Origin: Chromatiales bacterium
GTDB taxonomy: Bacteria > Pseudomonadota > Gammaproteobacteria > Thiohalomonadales > Thiohalomonadaceae
DNA: 62,335 nucleotides
Assembly (NCBI GenBank): GCA_003251535.1
Contig: QKFD01000104.1
Location: 1-62,335, forward strand
Direction of reading: 5' to 3'
Shown: positions 28,747 to 38,415 of the stretch, one piece after another
Layout: the number at the start of each line of letters is the position of its first letter
Numbering within the stretch: position 1 is the stretch's first letter
Position numbers and translations under genes: made by a program
Notes under the pieces: generated by a model
Databases searched by the model: none
What the model saw: the letters and a program-made list of their open reading frames with translations, nothing else
What the model was told of the DNA's origin: nothing

Positions 28747-30999
28747 TCAATGGGTGGCGCGGCGCCGGGTCTCAATGATGTTGGGGAGCTGACCAATACG
28801 ATTCAGCAACCGAGCCAGCTGATCGGTATTCACTATCTCCAGGGTCAGCAGCATACGGGCGGTGTGGTGCTGGAGATCGCTCTTGGTCTCCACCGCGACC
28901 ACATTGATCTTCTCATTCCCCAACACCGCCGTGATGTCCCGCAGTAAACCAGAGCGATCGATGGCCAACACCTCGATATCGACCTGGTAGGTCTGCTGCT
29001 CACCTCCGCCCCACTCTACATCGATGAGCCGCGCCCGCTTATCGGCGTCGGCGCTGACAATGTTGGGGCAGTCGCGCCGGTGGATTGCCACACCGCGTCC
29101 CCGTGTGATGTAACCAATCACCGGATCGCCAGGTGCCGGCTGACAACACTTGGCCATGGTCACCATCAGGTCATCCACCCCTCCCACCGTGATATCGCTA
29201 CCGATACCCCGTTGACTCGTGGGCTCGCTCACCGGGATCTCAGCGATATCCCGCGACGGCGGCTCGATCCACTTATGGATGGCGCCAGCAATCTGGGTCT
29301 GGGTCACATCTCCCCGTCCTAAGGAGATGAGAAACTCGTCGGTGGCATTGAAACCCAGGAGCCCGGAGAGCTTCTCTGGGGCATAACTATCAACCCCCAA
29401 GCGATGCAGCTCCCGCTCCAACAGAGCGCGCCCCGCCTCCATATTTTGCTGCTGGTCTTGGGACTTGAACCAATGCCGCACCTTAGAGAGGGCACGGGAG
29501 GTTTTGATATAACCGGTATGGGCATTCATCCAATCCCGGCTTGGGCCACCGTGTTTGGTGGTCAACACCTCCACCTGCTCACCGCTCTTCAACTCATGGC
29601 TGAGGGGCACGATACGGCCATTGACCTTGGCCCCCCGACAGCGATGGCCGACATCGGTGTGGATGTAGTAGGCAAAGTCGAGTGGCGTAGCCCCCAGGGG
29701 GAGATCAATAACCTCACCACGCGGGGTCAAGACATAGACACGGTCCTGAAAGACCTCTGATTTGAAGCGATCAATAAAGTCACCCGCATTGCCCTCCTCC
29801 CCACTCCACTCGAATAGCTGGCGCAGCCAGGCGATCTTCTGATCGAAGTCACGATCTGCCTTTTTGCCCCCCTCCTTATACTTCCAGTGGGCGGCCACCC
29901 CCAATTCGGCGTGGCGATCCATGTCATAGGTACGGATCTGCACCTCTAAGGTCTTACCTTCCGGACCGACCACGGCGGTGTGAATCGACTGATACATATT
30001 CTCCTTGGGGGTTGCAATGTAGTCATCGAACTCCCGCGGAATGTGGCGCCAAAGCCCATGCACCACCCCCAAGGCGTGATAGCAATCGGCCACAGAGTCC
30101 ACCAATAGGCGCACCGCACGGACATCAAATAGCTCATGAAAGCCGATCCCCTTCCGCTTCATCTTCTTCCAGATGGAGTAGATGTGTTTGGGGCGCCCTT
30201 TGACTGAGGCGTTGGTGATACCCGTCTCGTTCAACTTCTCCTGCAAGGTGGCGATCACCGTATCGATATAGCGCTGGCGATCGACCCGCCGCTCATCGAG
30301 GAACTGGGCCACCTCTCGATAGGTGGCCGGCTCCAAATAGCGGAAGGAGAGGTCCTCCAACTCCCACTTCACCTGCCAGATCCCCAGCCGGTTGGCCAGC
30401 GGCGCATAGATATCGAGGGTCTCCCGGGCAATACGCCGCTGCCGCTCGCCATCGAGGTGGACCAAGGTGCGCATGTTATGCAGCCGATCGGCCAGTTTGA
30501 TGAGCACCACCCGCACATCTTCAGCCATGGCCAACAGCAACTTGCGCAGACTCTCCGCCCGCATCTCCTCTTTCCGCTTCTCGTCCTTCTTCTCCTCCTT
30601 GCTCTTCTCGCCGCTGGGCTCCTGGTACTCCTGGATCACCTTCATCTTGGTGACCCCATCCACCAGGTGGGCCACCTCTGGACCACAGGTCTCCGCCACC
30701 TGCTCCAAGGTGACGCCGGTATCCTCTACCACATCATGGAGAATGGCGGCGGCGATGGTCTCGTGATCCATCCGGAGGCTGGCCAAGATGTCGGCCACCG
30801 CCACGGCGTGGGTGAGATAGGGCTCGCCGGAGGCGCGCCGTTGCTGCTGGTGAGCGGTCGCGGAGAGGTCAAAGGCGCGGGCAATCACGGCGGCCGCCTC
30901 GGGGGAGAGGTGGGCCGTCAAACCATCGAGCAGGGCCCGCCGCTCTGGCGCGGCCTTGGGCACACCGGAGCTGGGGACCTTGGATTCGACATAGACCAT
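28747..30999 (-). CDS. relA: RelA/SpoT-type (p)ppGpp synthetase with intact hydrolase HD motif
   Basis: A 750-residue long RSH protein: HD hydrolase domain (about 40-200), synthetase (about 240-370), TGS (about 405-465), helical region, and ACT (about 675-748). The synthetase and linker look like the RelA clade (EFDDYIATPK, LGVAAHWKYKEG, VYVLTPRGEVIDLP). However the hydrolase motif HDVVED is complete at residues 88-93, unlike the degraded one of Escherichia coli RelA. A highly charged Lys/Glu insert sits at about 128-148, between HD helices. The protein may therefore both make and degrade (p)ppGpp. No second RSH is in the window. Confidence 0.93.
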   Translation of the reverse strand: MVYVESKVPSSGVPKAAPERRALLDGLTAHLSPEAAAVIARAFDLSATAHQQQRRASGEPYLTHAVAVADILASLRMDHETIAAAILHDVVEDTGVTLEQVAETCGPEVAHLVDGVTKMKVIQEYQEPSGEKSKEEKKDEKRKEEMRAESLRKLLLAMAEDVRVVLIKLADRLHNMRTLVHLDGERQRRIARETLDIYAPLANRLGIWQVKWELEDLSFRYLEPATYREVAQFLDERRVDRQRYIDTVIATLQEKLNETGITNASVKGRPKHIYSIWKKMKRKGIGFHELFDVRAVRLLVDSVADCYHALGVVHGLWRHIPREFDDYIATPKENMYQSIHTAVVGPEGKTLEVQIRTYDMDRHAELGVAAHWKYKEGGKKADRDFDQKIAWLRQLFEWSGEEGNAGDFIDRFKSEVFQDRVYVLTPRGEVIDLPLGATPLDFAYYIHTDVGHRCRGAKVNGRIVPLSHELKSGEQVEVLTTKHGGPSRDWMNAHTGYIKTSRALSKVRHWFKSQDQQQNMEAGRALLERELHRLGVDSYAPEKLSGLLGFNATDEFLISLGRGDVTQTQIAGAIHKWIEPPSRDIAEIPVSEPTSQRGIGSDITVGGVDDLMVTMAKCCQPAPGDPVIGYITRGRGVAIHRRDCPNIVSADADKRARLIDVEWGGGEQQTYQVDIEVLAIDRSGLLRDITAVLGNEKINVVAVETKSDLQHHTARMLLTLEIVNTDQLARLLNRIGQLPNIIETRRRATH

Positions 31000-31104
31000 G
31001 GGGGGAGAGCCTCGCCGGTGATAATTTGAGTTTAGTTCTAAATATCTACTCCCCGACCGCGCTTCAATGGCCCCCTCGCGGGTGGACCACGCTGGGCAGC
31101 GGGG

Positions 31105-33102
31105 TTATCTGCGCCGCCGGGGCGGGCGCGGGGTTTGGGGGGGCGGCCCGCGACGGGCCACAGGGGCGGGCCCCCGCGAGCTAGCGGGCTGCCAGGCGGG
31201 GACAAGATGGCGCTTGCCATTCCCGATGAGATCGGCACGCCCCATACTTTTGAGTGTCTCCCGCAGCAGTGGCCAATTCTCCGCGTCATGGTAGCGTAAG
31301 AAGGCTTTATGCAGCCGCCGCACCTTAAGCCCTTTGGGCACGGGGATGGGTGCCGCGCTCTGACGCACCCGCCGCAGTGGATTGCGCCCGGTGTGGTACA
31401 TGGTGGTAGCAAGCGCCATGGGTGACGGCAGAAAGGTCTGGACCTGATCAAGACGGAAGCCGTTGCGTTTTAGCCAGAGGGCGAGCTGAAGCATATCCTC
31501 ATCGGTCGTGCCGGGGTGGGCAGCAATAAAATAGGGGATGAGATACTGCTCCTTACCGGCCGCCCGCGTGGCCTGCTCAAACAGCGCCTTGAAGCGGTCA
31601 TAAGTGGCCATGCCCGGTTTCATCATCAGACTGAGCGGGCCGGGCTCGGTATGTTCCGGGGCGATCTTGAGATAACCACCGGTGTGATAGGCCGCCAACT
31701 CCCGGATATATTCCGGTGAACGAACCGCCAGGTCGTAGCGCACCCCGGAGCCGATCAAGATCTTTTTAATGCCCGGTAGCTCCCGAGCGTGGCGATAGAG
31801 CTGCACTAGGGCAGAGTGATCGGTATCGAGCCGTGGGCAGATATCGGGGTAGACACAGGAGAGTCGGCGACAGAGCGCCTCGACCCGCGGATCCTTGCAC
31901 GCCATGCGATACATATTGGCGGTGGGTCCCCCCAGATCGGAGACGATACCGGTAAACCCAGCGGTCTTATCGCGCAGCTCCTCGATCTCCCGCAGGATGG
32001 AGCCCTCAGAACGACTTTGAATAATGCGCCCCTCATGCTCTGTGATGGAGCAGAAGGTACATCCGCCAAAACAGCCCCGCATGATGTTGACCGAGAAACG
32101 GATCATCTCCCAAGCGGGGATCTTCGCCGCCCCATAGGTTGGGTGGGGCGAGCGGGCATAGGGCAGTTCATAGACCCGATCCAGCTCCGCCGTGGTGAGC
32201 GGGATAGGGGGAGGATTGACCCACAACTCACGATCAGCGTGGGCCTGGATCAAGGCGCGGGCGTTACCGGGATTGGTCTCCAGATGGAACAGGCGCGAGG
32301 TATGGGCGTAGAGCACGGGATCCGCTTTGACTGCCTCGTAGGCCGGCAAGCGCAGTACGCTCCGCTGGGGATCCGCCGCCCCCGGCCGATCCGGTCGTTC
32401 AGGATCGCTGCCATCCGCCACCTGCCAACCCTCTGGCACCTCGCGCCGCAGGAAGGCGGTGCCCCGCAGATCGGTGATCTGGGCCAGCGGCTCCCCCGCC
32501 GCCAAGCGGTGGGTCAGCTCCACCAGTGCCCGTTCGGCGTTGCCAAACAGCAGGATATCCGCCTTGGCATCCACCAGGATGGAGCGGCGCACGGTATCGG
32601 ACCAGTAATCATAGTGGGCCAGCCGGCGCAGGCTGGCCTCGATCCCGCCGAGCACCACGGGCACCTCTTTGAACGCCTCCCGACAGCGCTGGGCATAGAC
32701 CAGCGCCGCCCGATCCGGGCGCAGCCCCCCAACCCCACCAGGGGAGTAAGCATCGTCACTCCGCGGTTTGCGATCAGCGGTATAGCGGTTAACCATCGAA
32801 TCCATATTGCCGGCGGTCACGCCGAAATAGAGATTGGGTTGACCAAGGCACTTAAACGGCTCGGCGCTGTGCCAATCGGGTTGGCTGATGATGCCCACCC
32901 GAAAGCCATGGGCCTCCAACAGACGCCCGACGAGTGCCATCCCGAAGCTGGGGTGGTCGATATAGGCATCGCCGGTCACCAAAACCACATCGCAGCTATC
33001 CCACCCAAGTGTCTCCATCTCCGCCCGCGACATGGGCAGAAAAGGGGCGATGCCAAAGCGGTGGGCCCAATAGGGGCGATGGGAAAAGAGGGATCTCTGC
33101 AT
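31105..33102 (-). CDS. ygiQ: YgiQ family radical SAM protein
   Basis: A 665-residue protein from the ATG at 33102, chosen because YgiQ proteins begin near the segment [19 protein letters not shown]; ATGs at 33138 and 33156 would add 12-18 residues. The radical SAM cluster motif is [15 protein letters not shown]. The N-terminal domain carries [20 protein letters not shown], and the C-terminus ends in the Arg/Pro-rich tail usual for the family. The reaction is not established. It is divergent from the small exported protein at 33253. Confidence 0.94.
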   Translation of the reverse strand: MQRSLFSHRPYWAHRFGIAPFLPMSRAEMETLGWDSCDVVLVTGDAYIDHPSFGMALVGRLLEAHGFRVGIISQPDWHSAEPFKCLGQPNLYFGVTAGNMDSMVNRYTADRKPRSDDAYSPGGVGGLRPDRAALVYAQRCREAFKEVPVVLGGIEASLRRLAHYDYWSDTVRRSILVDAKADILLFGNAERALVELTHRLAAGEPLAQITDLRGTAFLRREVPEGWQVADGSDPERPDRPGAADPQRSVLRLPAYEAVKADPVLYAHTSRLFHLETNPGNARALIQAHADRELWVNPPPIPLTTAELDRVYELPYARSPHPTYGAAKIPAWEMIRFSVNIMRGCFGGCTFCSITEHEGRIIQSRSEGSILREIEELRDKTAGFTGIVSDLGGPTANMYRMACKDPRVEALCRRLSCVYPDICPRLDTDHSALVQLYRHARELPGIKKILIGSGVRYDLAVRSPEYIRELAAYHTGGYLKIAPEHTEPGPLSLMMKPGMATYDRFKALFEQATRAAGKEQYLIPYFIAAHPGTTDEDMLQLALWLKRNGFRLDQVQTFLPSPMALATTMYHTGRNPLRRVRQSAAPIPVPKGLKVRRLHKAFLRYHDAENWPLLRETLKSMGRADLIGNGKRHLVPAWQPASSRGPAPVARRGPPPQTPRPPRRRR

Positions 33103-33189
33103 GAACGGACAGGCCGAAACAGGGGGAAAGAAACCCATCGACACGGGGCGGATCATGACCGCTGGTCCCGTGGATGGCCGGGGCGGGTT

Positions 33190-33218
33190 ATGCAGACACG
33201 CCAGCTTGCAGTATATTT
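33190..33218 (+). promoter_or_regulatory. Likely promoter of the gene at 33253
   Basis: A TATATT -10 box at 33213-33218 has a weak TATGCA -35 box at 33190-33195 with a 17-base spacer. Transcription would begin about 28 bases before the start codon. Confidence 0.45.
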
Positions 33219-33252
33219 GCCCGCACGTCGAAACCCGCCAAGGAGTCGGAAG

Positions 33253-33666
33253 ATGCGCCTAGTCAATCTTGCCGTTGCCGCTGTGCTTGCCCTCAGCTGT
33301 GGGGCAACCGCAGCCGAAGAGCTTGACATGTCAGCCAGCAGTGCCCAGGCGCGCAGCGGGACAGTTTATCAAAAGCCAAGCCGTGGCATGAGTATGCAGG
33401 GGGTGCTCCGGCACTTTGGCCAACCGCTACGGAAGTTACCCGCCGTGGGGCATCCGCCCATCACCCGTTGGGTCTATCCAAACTACACTGTCTACTTTGA
33501 GCGCAACCTGGTTGTCCACTCCGTAGACCAGCGTGGAGAGCGGGCCACCGCCGCCGTGGAGGCACCGGGCAAACCAGCCCGTTTGACCGATATGCCGGCC
33601 GGTAGTGCCCCCCGCAGCGCACCGCCAGCGGGCAGCAAGCCGGCCCGTCTGACCGACATGCCCTGA
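33253..33666 (+). CDS. Small exported protein with C-terminal KPARLTDMP repeats
   Basis: A 137-residue protein with AAGGAG 8 bases before the ATG. It has a signal peptide ([20 protein letters not shown], cleavage near residue 21). The central part ([20 protein letters not shown] then [18 protein letters not shown]) resembles the small SmpA/BamE-like or DUF2845-like folds of periplasmic proteins. The tail carries the nonapeptide KPARLTDMP twice, once at the very C-terminus, separated by a Pro/Ser/Ala linker. Its function is unknown. It ends 16 bases before aguA and could be cotranscribed. Confidence 0.82.
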   Translation: MRLVNLAVAAVLALSCGATAAEELDMSASSAQARSGTVYQKPSRGMSMQGVLRHFGQPLRKLPAVGHPPITRWVYPNYTVYFERNLVVHSVDQRGERATAAVEAPGKPARLTDMPAGSAPRSAPPAGSKPARLTDMP

Positions 33667-33682
33667 GCCCCCAAGCCCGCCT

Positions 33683-34723
33683 ATGTCAATGCAATCCCAG
33701 TTCTGTCTACCCCCTGAGTGGGCACCGCAGGAGGCCGTGCAGCTCACCTGGCCCCATCGCCATGGCGACTGGCTCCCCTGGCTGACCGAGGTGGAACCCG
33801 TCTTCCTCGCCATCGCCCGTGCAGTGAGTGCCCGGCAGGGGTTGATCGTCTGCTGCTTCGATGAGGCCCACCGTCAGGAGCTGACGGCCAAGCTGACTGA
33901 GGCCGGTGCCGATATGGCACGGGTACGCCTGTTTATCGTCCCCTCCAACGACACCTGGGCCCGGGACCACGGCCCCATCACGGTGTTCGACCATGAGCAC
34001 CACCGGCGCCTGCTCGACTTCCGCTTCAACGGCTGGGGCAACAAGTATGCCCATGAACAGGATGATCAGGTCACCCACCGCCTGCATGACCTCGGTGCCT
34101 ACGGTGAGGTAGGGCGGGAGTTGATCAACCTGGTGCTGGAGGGGGGGAGCATTGAGGTGGATGGGCGCGGTAGCCTGCTCACCACCAGCCTCTGCCTGCT
34201 GTCACCAGAGCGCAATCCGCAGCTCGGCCGGAGTCAGCTGGAGCATATGCTAGGCGAGCTGCTGGGGGTGGAGCGGGTCCTCTGGCTGGAGCAGGGCTCC
34301 CTGGAGGGGGATGACACCGATGGGCACATCGATACCCTCGCCCGCTTCTGCGATCCCAACACCATTGCCTACGTCAGCTGTGACGACCCAACCGACTCCC
34401 ACTACCTCCCACTCAAGGCGATGGCGGAGGAGTTGAGCCACTTCTCCACCCTGGAGGGGCGTCCCTACAAGTTGGTTCCGTTACCGCTGCCGGCGGCCAT
34501 CCGGGATGAGAAGAGTGGGCGGCGACTACCGGCCACCTATGCCAACTTCCTCATCATCAATGGCGCGGTACTGGTGCCTACCTACCGGGACCCCAACGAT
34601 GAGATCGCCCTCGCTCGCCTGGCAGAGTGCTTCCCGGAACGGGAGATCATCCCCATCGACTGCTACCCCCTCATCTTCCAATACGGGAGCTTGCACTGCA
34701 TCACGATGCAGCTCCCAGCCTGA
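33683..34723 (+). CDS. aguA: Agmatine deiminase
   Basis: A 346-residue guanidino-group hydrolase that converts agmatine to N-carbamoylputrescine and ammonia. Family landmarks are TWPHRHGDW, WARDHGPI, RFNGWGNKY, EGGSIEVDGRG, GHIDTLARF and the catalytic Cys in GSLHCITMQ near the C-terminus. It works with AguB (34888) to make putrescine from arginine-derived agmatine. A strong hairpin separates the two genes. Confidence 0.96.
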   Translation: MSMQSQFCLPPEWAPQEAVQLTWPHRHGDWLPWLTEVEPVFLAIARAVSARQGLIVCCFDEAHRQELTAKLTEAGADMARVRLFIVPSNDTWARDHGPITVFDHEHHRRLLDFRFNGWGNKYAHEQDDQVTHRLHDLGAYGEVGRELINLVLEGGSIEVDGRGSLLTTSLCLLSPERNPQLGRSQLEHMLGELLGVERVLWLEQGSLEGDDTDGHIDTLARFCDPNTIAYVSCDDPTDSHYLPLKAMAEELSHFSTLEGRPYKLVPLPLPAAIRDEKSGRRLPATYANFLIINGAVLVPTYRDPNDEIALARLAECFPEREIIPIDCYPLIFQYGSLHCITMQLPA

Positions 34724-34746
34724 TAGGGTGGCTCTCTCGGTGATGC

Positions 34747-34778
34747 CCTGCGGAGGGCGGCAACAGCGCCCCCGCAGG
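34747..34778 (+). other. Hairpin between aguA and aguB
   Basis: CCTGCGG-a-GGGCG at 34747-34759 pairs with CGCCC-CCGCAGG at 34767-34778, a 12-bp stem with one bulged A and a 7-base loop. No T-run follows. It probably stabilises the aguA transcript end or attenuates read-through into aguB. Confidence 0.5.
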
Positions 34779-34887
34779 TCCGCTAAAGCAGGCACCTTTG
34801 CGCGCCGGTCAGCCGGGTCCGCAACCCGCTACGCTAAGTTTGACCCGCGCCACAACCTCCCAACCCCTCGATCCCGGAGCAGCGGCC

Positions 34888-35772
34888 ATGCACAACCGCA
34901 CCCTCACCGTCGGCCTGGTTCAACACACCTGTAGCGAAGACCGGGAGGCCAACCTCTCCGCCACCCTCCTCGGTGTGCGTGAAGCGGCCGAGCGGGGGGC
35001 ACGCCTGGTGTTACTACAGGAGCTACACACCGGCGTCTACTTCTGCCAGACCGAAGAGACCGCCCGCTTCGATAAAGCGGAGTCGATCCCCGGCCCCACC
35101 ACCGAGACCCTCGGGGCCCTGGCCAAGGAGCTGGGGGTGGTCATCGTCGCCTCACTGTTTGAACGGCGCGCCGCTGGCCTCTATCACAACACCGCCGTGG
35201 TGCTAGAGCGGGATGGCACCCTCGCTGGCCGTTACCGCAAGATGCACATCCCAGACGACCCCGGTTACTACGAGAAGTTCTACTTCACCCCGGGCGACCT
35301 CGGCTTCACCCCCATCGACACCTCCGTGGGCCGGTTGGGGGTACTGGTCTGTTGGGACCAGTGGTATCCAGAAGCGGCGCGGTTGATGGCCCTGGCGGGG
35401 GCCGAGCTGCTGCTCTACCCCACCGCCATTGGCTGGGACCCGCGGGATGAGCGTGAGGAGCAGATGCGCCAACGGGAGGCGTGGATCACCGTCCAGCGCG
35501 GCCACGCCGTGGCCAACGGTTTACCGGTACTGGCCTGCAATCGGGTTGGCCACGAGCCGGATCCGGCCGGTGGCAGCGGGATCCAGTTTTGGGGCGCCAG
35601 TTTCGTGGCCGGACCCCAAGGGGAGTTCATCACCCAGGCGGGCGAGACGGCGGAGGTGCTGGTCACCGAACTGGATCTCGGCCGCTCCGAGGCGGTCCGC
35701 CGCATCTGGCCGTTCCTGCGCGATCGGCGCATTGATGCCTACCCAGATCTGCAACGGCGTTACCGCGACTGA
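34888..35772 (+). CDS. aguB: N-carbamoylputrescine amidase
   Basis: A 294-residue nitrilase-superfamily enzyme from the ATG at 34888, with GGAGC 7 bases upstream. The catalytic triad is visible: Glu in LLQELHTGVYF, Lys in YRKMHIPDDPG and Cys in LVCWDQWYPE. It hydrolyses N-carbamoylputrescine to putrescine, completing the route begun by AguA. Residues typical of AguB are the PDDPGYYEKFYF segment and the TAIGWDP stretch. A terminator follows. Confidence 0.96.
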   Translation: MHNRTLTVGLVQHTCSEDREANLSATLLGVREAAERGARLVLLQELHTGVYFCQTEETARFDKAESIPGPTTETLGALAKELGVVIVASLFERRAAGLYHNTAVVLERDGTLAGRYRKMHIPDDPGYYEKFYFTPGDLGFTPIDTSVGRLGVLVCWDQWYPEAARLMALAGAELLLYPTAIGWDPRDEREEQMRQREAWITVQRGHAVANGLPVLACNRVGHEPDPAGGSGIQFWGASFVAGPQGEFITQAGETAEVLVTELDLGRSEAVRRIWPFLRDRRIDAYPDLQRRYRD

Positions 35773-35806
35773 GAGAACGGGGCCCTAGCCACCGCCCTGT
35801 TTCCGC

Positions 35807-35831
35807 GCCCGGGGGCACATCGGGCTTTTTT
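35807..35831 (+). terminator. Intrinsic terminator after aguB
   Basis: A short GCCCG/CGGGC stem (35807-35811 with 35821-35825) is followed by six T at 35826-35831, 35 bases after the aguB stop. Confidence 0.6.
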
Positions 35832-35883
35832 CAGGCAGCGGATGTGACCACAATAACCGCGCCTGTCGCCATGCGAGCCAACC

Positions 35884-37005
35884 ATGATTGTTATCCTACA
35901 GCCTGAGATCACCCGTGACTCCGCGGAGTTCCGCGGCATCATGGCCTACCTGGAGAAGTTGCCCAACATCCAGATACGGATCCACGAGGAGTTGGGCAGC
36001 CAACAGGTGCTCACCGAACTCTATCTGATCGGCAAGACCCAGCAGGTCGATGCCGCGGATGTCGCTACCCTGCCGGGCGTAGAGCGCGTGGTGCGGATCT
36101 CCGCGGAGTACCGCATCCTCGGCCGCCACAAAGATGAGCAGCGCTCCACCAGCTTTGAGTACAACGGCGTGCACTTCGGCCAGGACAGCCTCAACGTCTT
36201 TGCCGGCCTCTGTGCCGTGGACACCCCGGAACATGTCGAGCAGATGATGCAGGCGCTCCAGGCCCACGGCCAGGTCTGCACCCGCATGGGGGCCTACAAA
36301 CCGCGCACCAACCCCTACGCCTTCCAGGGACACGGTAAAAACTGCCTACCCTATGTGTTCGAGCTGGCGGGTAAGTATGGCATCCAGGTGATCGCCATGG
36401 AGGTGACCCATGAGAGCCATATCGAAGAGATCCAGCAGGCGCTGCACGCCACGGGCCACCCCACGGGCGTGATGTTGCAGATCGGTACCCGCAACACCCA
36501 GAACTTTGAGCTGCTGAAGCAGGCCGGACGGCAGCGGGAGTTCCCGGTGCTGCTGAAGCGGGGCTTTGGCATCACCCTGGAGGAGTCGCTCAATGCGGCC
36601 GAGTACCTCGCCTCAGAGGGGAACCACAAAGTGGTATTCGGCCTGCGCGGCATGAAGACCAACATGGGTGATCCGCACCGTAACTTTGTCGATTTCTCCC
36701 ATGTCCCGGTGGTCAAACGGCTGACGCGGATGCCGGTCTGCATCGATCCCTCCCACTCGGTGGGGGTGCGTACCTACGCCCCTGACGGCCTACAGGACAT
36801 CTTCCACGTCACGGCCCAAGGGGTGATCGCCGGCGCCAACATGATCTTGGTGGACTTCCATCCCGATCCCCCCACCGCCTTGGTGGATGGCCCGCAGGCA
36901 CTGCTGCTCTCCGAGCTGCCCCACTTCCTGGAGGATGTCGCCATCGCCCGCGACGCCTACCTCAAACGGGTGGCCGCGGCCCAGCGTTGCGCCAGCCGCG
37001 ACTAA
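35884..37005 (+). CDS. aroF: 3-deoxy-7-phosphoheptulonate synthase, type I-beta with N-terminal regulatory domain
   Basis: A 373-residue DAHP synthase, the first enzyme of the shikimate pathway, condensing PEP and erythrose 4-phosphate. The first 90 or so residues form a ferredoxin-like (ACT-like) regulatory domain, as in the Thermotoga and Bacillus-related class. The barrel core shows GAYKPRTNPYAFQG, MLQIGTRNTQNFELL, LLKRGFG and CIDPSHSVG. This class differs from Escherichia coli AroFGH (type I-alpha). It is followed by a Crp/Fnr gene 32 bases downstream. Confidence 0.93.
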   Translation: MIVILQPEITRDSAEFRGIMAYLEKLPNIQIRIHEELGSQQVLTELYLIGKTQQVDAADVATLPGVERVVRISAEYRILGRHKDEQRSTSFEYNGVHFGQDSLNVFAGLCAVDTPEHVEQMMQALQAHGQVCTRMGAYKPRTNPYAFQGHGKNCLPYVFELAGKYGIQVIAMEVTHESHIEEIQQALHATGHPTGVMLQIGTRNTQNFELLKQAGRQREFPVLLKRGFGITLEESLNAAEYLASEGNHKVVFGLRGMKTNMGDPHRNFVDFSHVPVVKRLTRMPVCIDPSHSVGVRTYAPDGLQDIFHVTAQGVIAGANMILVDFHPDPPTALVDGPQALLLSELPHFLEDVAIARDAYLKRVAAAQRCASRD

Positions 37006-37037
37006 CCCCTCTGACGATGCGAGGCGGGTAGAGAGAC

Positions 37038-37709
37038 GTGGCCACCACGCCCCCCCAGTGGCTTGAGCAGTTCCCTGACCTCGCCTGCCTCACCGATGCG
37101 GCAGGTGTGGCGGCGCTGGCAGCCACCCGTGTGGTCACCCTACCCGCCGCCGCCAGCGTGTTTCGGAGCGGTGATCCCTGCCGGGCCTATATGCTGGTGT
37201 TGGCCGGCTCGGTGCGGGTACAGAAGATTGCCGAGAATGGCCGCGAGATCACCCTCTATCGGGTCCAGGGGGGACAGTCTTGTGTCCTCACCACCTCCTG
37301 CCTGATGGCCAACGACCACTACCCAGCAGAGGGGATCACCGAGAGCGAGGTCACCGCAGCGGTGATCCCGTTTGCTGCCTTCCACCGCGGCTTGGCTGAG
37401 TCGCCCCGCTTTCGGGAGTTTGTCTTTGCCGCCTATGGCCAGCGACTGGCCGATCTCATCCTACTGGTGGAGGAGGTGGCCTTCGGCCGTCTGGATCGCC
37501 GCCTTGCCCAGCGCCTGCTGGAGCTGGCCGAGGGGGGCGAACTGCGCCAGACCCATCAACAGCTGGCGGCCGATCTCGGCACCGCCCGCGAGGTGGTGAG
37601 TCGTCAGTTGAAGGAGTTTGAGCGGGCCGGCCTGCTTAGGCTCCACCGCGGCCGTATCGAACTATTAGACCCGGCTGCCCTCAAGCGACTGGGCGAGGCC
37701 TCCCAGTAG
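37038..37709 (+). CDS. Crp/Fnr-family transcriptional regulator with a CVLTTSC motif
   Basis: A 223-residue protein starting at GTG. The sensor barrel spans about 10-125 and the winged helix about 150-215 (TAREVVSRQLKEFERAGL). Two Cys are spaced by five residues at 82 and 88 (SCVLTTSC), within the loop that carries the effector site in Crp. This pattern suggests thiol or persulfide sensing or metal binding, not cAMP. VVSRQ in the recognition helix differs from the ETLSR helix of the regulator at 13423, so their DNA sites should differ. It follows aroF in the same direction. Confidence 0.88.
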   Translation: MATTPPQWLEQFPDLACLTDAAGVAALAATRVVTLPAAASVFRSGDPCRAYMLVLAGSVRVQKIAENGREITLYRVQGGQSCVLTTSCLMANDHYPAEGITESEVTAAVIPFAAFHRGLAESPRFREFVFAAYGQRLADLILLVEEVAFGRLDRRLAQRLLELAEGGELRQTHQQLAADLGTAREVVSRQLKEFERAGLLRLHRGRIELLDPAALKRLGEASQ

Positions 37710-37901
37710 TCCCCCCACGGTTGTAGAGAGACGCCGATCCAACGCGGCAGAGGGGCCGCTTGAGTCCAGCTGAGGGAGTTGGAGAGAGGTGTTGCGCACA
37801 CGGATGGCGTTGGGTGGGGGGCACACTCCAGAGCGGCCTTAGCGCCCCCTGGAGCCCCCCGCCACAGCCGCAATCCCGATGATCGGGAACCCCATACAGA
37901 A

Positions 37902-37934
37902 CCCCAGCCGCCACCTGGAATGGGGCGGCTGGGG
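37902..37934 (-). terminator. Hairpin downstream of the cold-shock gene
   Basis: CCCCAGCCGCC at 37902-37912 pairs perfectly with its complement at 37924-37934, 11 bp with an 11-base loop. It starts 20 bases after the csp stop. The T-rich tail is poor. A smaller dyad (TCCCGAT-g-ATCGGGA) lies just beyond. Confidence 0.5.
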
Positions 37935-37954
37935 CCCGGGGCTAGGGGAGGGTC

Positions 37955-38158
37955 TTACTTAACGACGATGTTGCTTGCCTGCAGCCCCTTGGGACCGTTC
38001 ACCACGTCGAAGGTGACCGCGGCCCCCTCTGCCAACGTGCGGAAGCCGTTACCCTGAATGGCGCTGAAGTGGGCGAAGACGTCGGGGCCGCCGTTGTCCT
38101 GGGTGATGAAACCGAAGCCCTTAGCGTCGTTGAACCACTTCACAGTACCTGATGCCAT
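37955..38158 (-). CDS. Cold-shock-like protein (CspA family)
   Basis: A 67-residue single cold-shock domain with both RNA-binding motifs, KGFGFI (RNP1) and DVFAHFS (RNP2). It starts [17 protein letters not shown] as usual. The protein binds single-stranded RNA or DNA as an RNA chaperone. AAGG lies 12 bases before the ATG. The 257 bases upstream hold no gene and probably include a long structured leader, common in this family. Confidence 0.95.
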   Translation of the reverse strand: MASGTVKWFNDAKGFGFITQDNGGPDVFAHFSAIQGNGFRTLAEGAAVTFDVVNGPKGLQASNIVVK

Positions 38159-38415
38159 GATGATTTGACCTTGCATAATTTGAAAATGGGATGGATGCGG
38201 CAGCGAGCGAGATGGGAGATTGAGCGTAGCCAGGCGGGTACTGCTTTCAGCAAACCATGTCGGCATCTGCCGCTGGGTTACTCTAGGTCAACCATCGCCC
38301 AATGGCCAGCCCTATTTTGTAAAGCCCGCGCTAAATTTCATCGCTTACCCCCTCCCTACCGCCGCGGGCGCCGCCATCCCCCCGCTACCAGTAGGTCAAT
38401 CCCCGCCGCTCACCT

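Noticed and set aside
30457-31029. 190-codon plus frame antisense to relA.
   Set aside because: His/Gly/Leu-rich shadow with no recognisable domain; the relA frame accounts for the DNA.
31816-33666. A 616-codon open frame on the plus strand, antisense to ygiQ.
   Set aside because: Its first part is a codon-bias shadow of the radical SAM gene, His/Gly/Asp/Ile-rich with no family features. Only the last 138 codons (from 33253) form a real gene.
37779-38057. Plus-strand frame spanning the csp 3' end.
   Set aside because: It runs through the terminator and antisense to the cold-shock gene; no coding signals.
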